Below are positions 38,170 through 39,307 of a stretch of DNA of 39,307 nt, piece by piece. The stretch lies in the NCBI GenBank assembly GCA_903915125.1, contig CAIWRR010000210.1:1-39307 (forward strand). The letters are read 5' to 3'. The notes beneath the pieces are model-generated. The model made no database searches. It saw only the letters and a list, made by a program, of their open reading frames with translations, and had not been told where the DNA came from. Both the position numbers and the translations under genes were made by a program. How positions within the stretch are numbered: position 1 is the stretch's first letter; every line of letters starts with the position of its first letter. Origin of the DNA: Candidatus Firestoneibacteriota bacterium (lineage in GTDB: Bacteria > Oederibacteriota > D2-FULL-39-29 > CAIOVX01).

Positions 38170-39150
38170 TTAGGCGTTATTCTCTTCCATCTCCTTCATT
38201 ATACCGCCGAACTGCGCCAGTGCCTCCATTGTATTTATCTTATCTCTGATATTTTTTAGACCGCGGCAACCTTTCAAATAGTAGTGCAGCTGCTTTCTGA
38301 ACTCTCTGAGTCCCCGTTTCTCCCCTTTATATTTCGAGATCAAATCGGCGTGCCTGCGTATGAGCGGAGCCCTGGCTAAGAAATTCTTTTTAGTCTCCTC
38401 TTTTCCCTGAAGATACTCTATTATTTCGCCGAAAACCCAGGGATTGCCCATGCACGCGCGCCCAATCATTAAGGCATCGCAACCTGTTTCCTTAAACATT
38501 CTCTCGGCATCCCTGCCGTTCTTCACATCACCGCTTCCTATAACCGGTATCTTGACGCTCTTCTTAACTTTCTCTATGACCGTCCAATCCGCCGAGCCCG
38601 AGAAAAGCTGGGTCTTAAATCTCGGATGCAGGGCAAGCGCGGCAACTCCGCAATTTTCCGCCGCTTTGGCAACTTCGACTGCGTTCATATTGGCGCTGTC
38701 CCAACCTGAACGGATCTTTATGGTTATCGGAACTTTGGACGCCTTTTTCATAACGCGCATTATTTTTTCAAGATGAAGCAGGTCTTTCAGCAGAAAAGCC
38801 CCGGAGTTCGACTTGAGCACTTTGTTTACAGAACACCCGCAGTTGAAATCTATTATATCGGCCTTATCATTTATCATCTGGACCGCGCGTTCAATGCTAT
38901 CAAGCTTATACCCGAAAAGCTGCAGAGCTACCGGCCGTTCTTCCGGCTCAACCATTGTATATCTCATTGTTTTGTTGCCGCTTCTGATAAGGCCCTCAAC
39001 GCTGATCATCTCTGAGTATACAAGACCAACCCCCATATCTTTGACCAGCAGTCGAAAGGGTATATCTGATATTCCGGCCATAGGCGCCAGAAAAATATTA
39101 TTTGAGAGGAGAACGTCTCCTATTTTAACCTGCTTTAGCATTTTTTCCAT
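38170..39150 (-). CDS. dusB: tRNA-dihydrouridine synthase (DusB-like)
   Basis: NIFLAPMAGISDIPFRLLVKDMG, VALQLFGYKLDSI, DFNCGCSVNKVLKSNSGAFLLKD, VIGSGDVKNGRDAERMFKETGCDALMIGRACMGNPWVF. Confidence 0.95.
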   Translation of the reverse strand: MEKMLKQVKIGDVLLSNNIFLAPMAGISDIPFRLLVKDMGVGLVYSEMISVEGLIRSGNKTMRYTMVEPEERPVALQLFGYKLDSIERAVQMINDKADIIDFNCGCSVNKVLKSNSGAFLLKDLLHLEKIMRVMKKASKVPITIKIRSGWDSANMNAVEVAKAAENCGVAALALHPRFKTQLFSGSADWTVIEKVKKSVKIPVIGSGDVKNGRDAERMFKETGCDALMIGRACMGNPWVFGEIIEYLQGKEETKKNFLARAPLIRRHADLISKYKGEKRGLREFRKQLHYYLKGCRGLKNIRDKINTMEALAQFGGIMKEMEENNA

Positions 39151-39220
39151 GTTCTCCGGGTCCTAAATGAAACTCTGCGGCCTGAAGGCCGGAGTTTCTC
39201 TTTATAGGTGTGTTAATATT

Positions 39221-39284
39221 ATTCATGCCGGATTTCCGCCGGAGGCGGATCCGCCTTTGGCGGACATCCCTCTTCGCCATGAAT
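39221..39284. repeat. Nested palindromic (REP/MITE-like) element
   Basis: ends ATTCATG...CATGAAT enclosing TCCGCC-GGA-GGCGGA and TCCGCC-TTT-GGCGGA back to back; a further ATGCCGGA/TCCGGCAT pair at 39225/39304. Confidence 0.65.
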
Positions 39285-39307
39285 GGTGAGGTTTTCTCCG
39301 GCATCTG

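Noticed and set aside
39167-39197. Hairpin AAACTCTGCGGCCTGAAGGCCGGAGTTT upstream of dusB as a terminator/attenuator
   Set aside because: No T run on the minus strand and only a broken CTCTTT on the plus strand; probably part of the neighbouring repeat-rich region. Not counted with the tig/relA/purN cases.
39114-39307. Open minus-strand frame (QMPEKTSPFMAKRDVRQRRIRLRRKSGMNNINTPIKRNSGLQAAEFHLGPGEHGKNAKAG*) running into dusB
   Set aside because: Passes through the palindromic repeat, has no recognisable domain, overlaps the dusB start and is cut by the window edge; not supported as a gene.
1-39307. CRISPR array, prophage, transposase or defence island
   Set aside because: No regularly spaced repeats, phage structural genes, transposase or defence-type proteins were seen among the ORFs.

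Overview
This looks like a bacterial chromosomal window with dense housekeeping content. Nearly every gene is on the minus strand; one plus-strand transporter (25265-26116) is the exception. I see no CRISPR array, prophage, IS element or obvious defence island. Transcription runs right to left through these blocks: (a) dusB, larB-like, a hypothetical exported protein, accA, purN, purH, rlmN, a PASTA protein, rpe, yajC-secD-secF, and a relA/spoT homologue; (b) tig-clpP-clpX; (c) a class V aminotransferase and serA; (d) porCDAB-type 2-oxoacid:ferredoxin oxidoreductase plus a CDF metal transporter; (e) lysA-dapF-dapA-dapB-dapL-folK-dNK-panC-panD, then uvrA; (f) a Crp/Fnr regulator, ftsX, an envC-like M23 gene, ctpA and tRNA-Ser(UGA); (g) the N-terminus of a WD40-repeat protein at the left edge. 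I did not find a wholly new multi-gene system. The best second-look items are: intrinsic-terminator-like hairpins abutting the start codons of tig, relA/spoT and purN (the tig leader also has a competing hairpin); a Crp/Fnr gene with a palindrome inside its own promoter, coupled to ftsX with no ftsE beside it; an envC-like gene whose signal peptide is only encoded from a non-AUG start overlapping the ftsX stop; a SecF with an internal repeat of its periplasmic domain; a truncated RSH protein that ends inside the 3' end of the only plus-strand gene; a kinase-less PASTA protein; and a nested palindromic element at the right edge. All calls come from reading sequence and the supplied ORFs; no searches were run.
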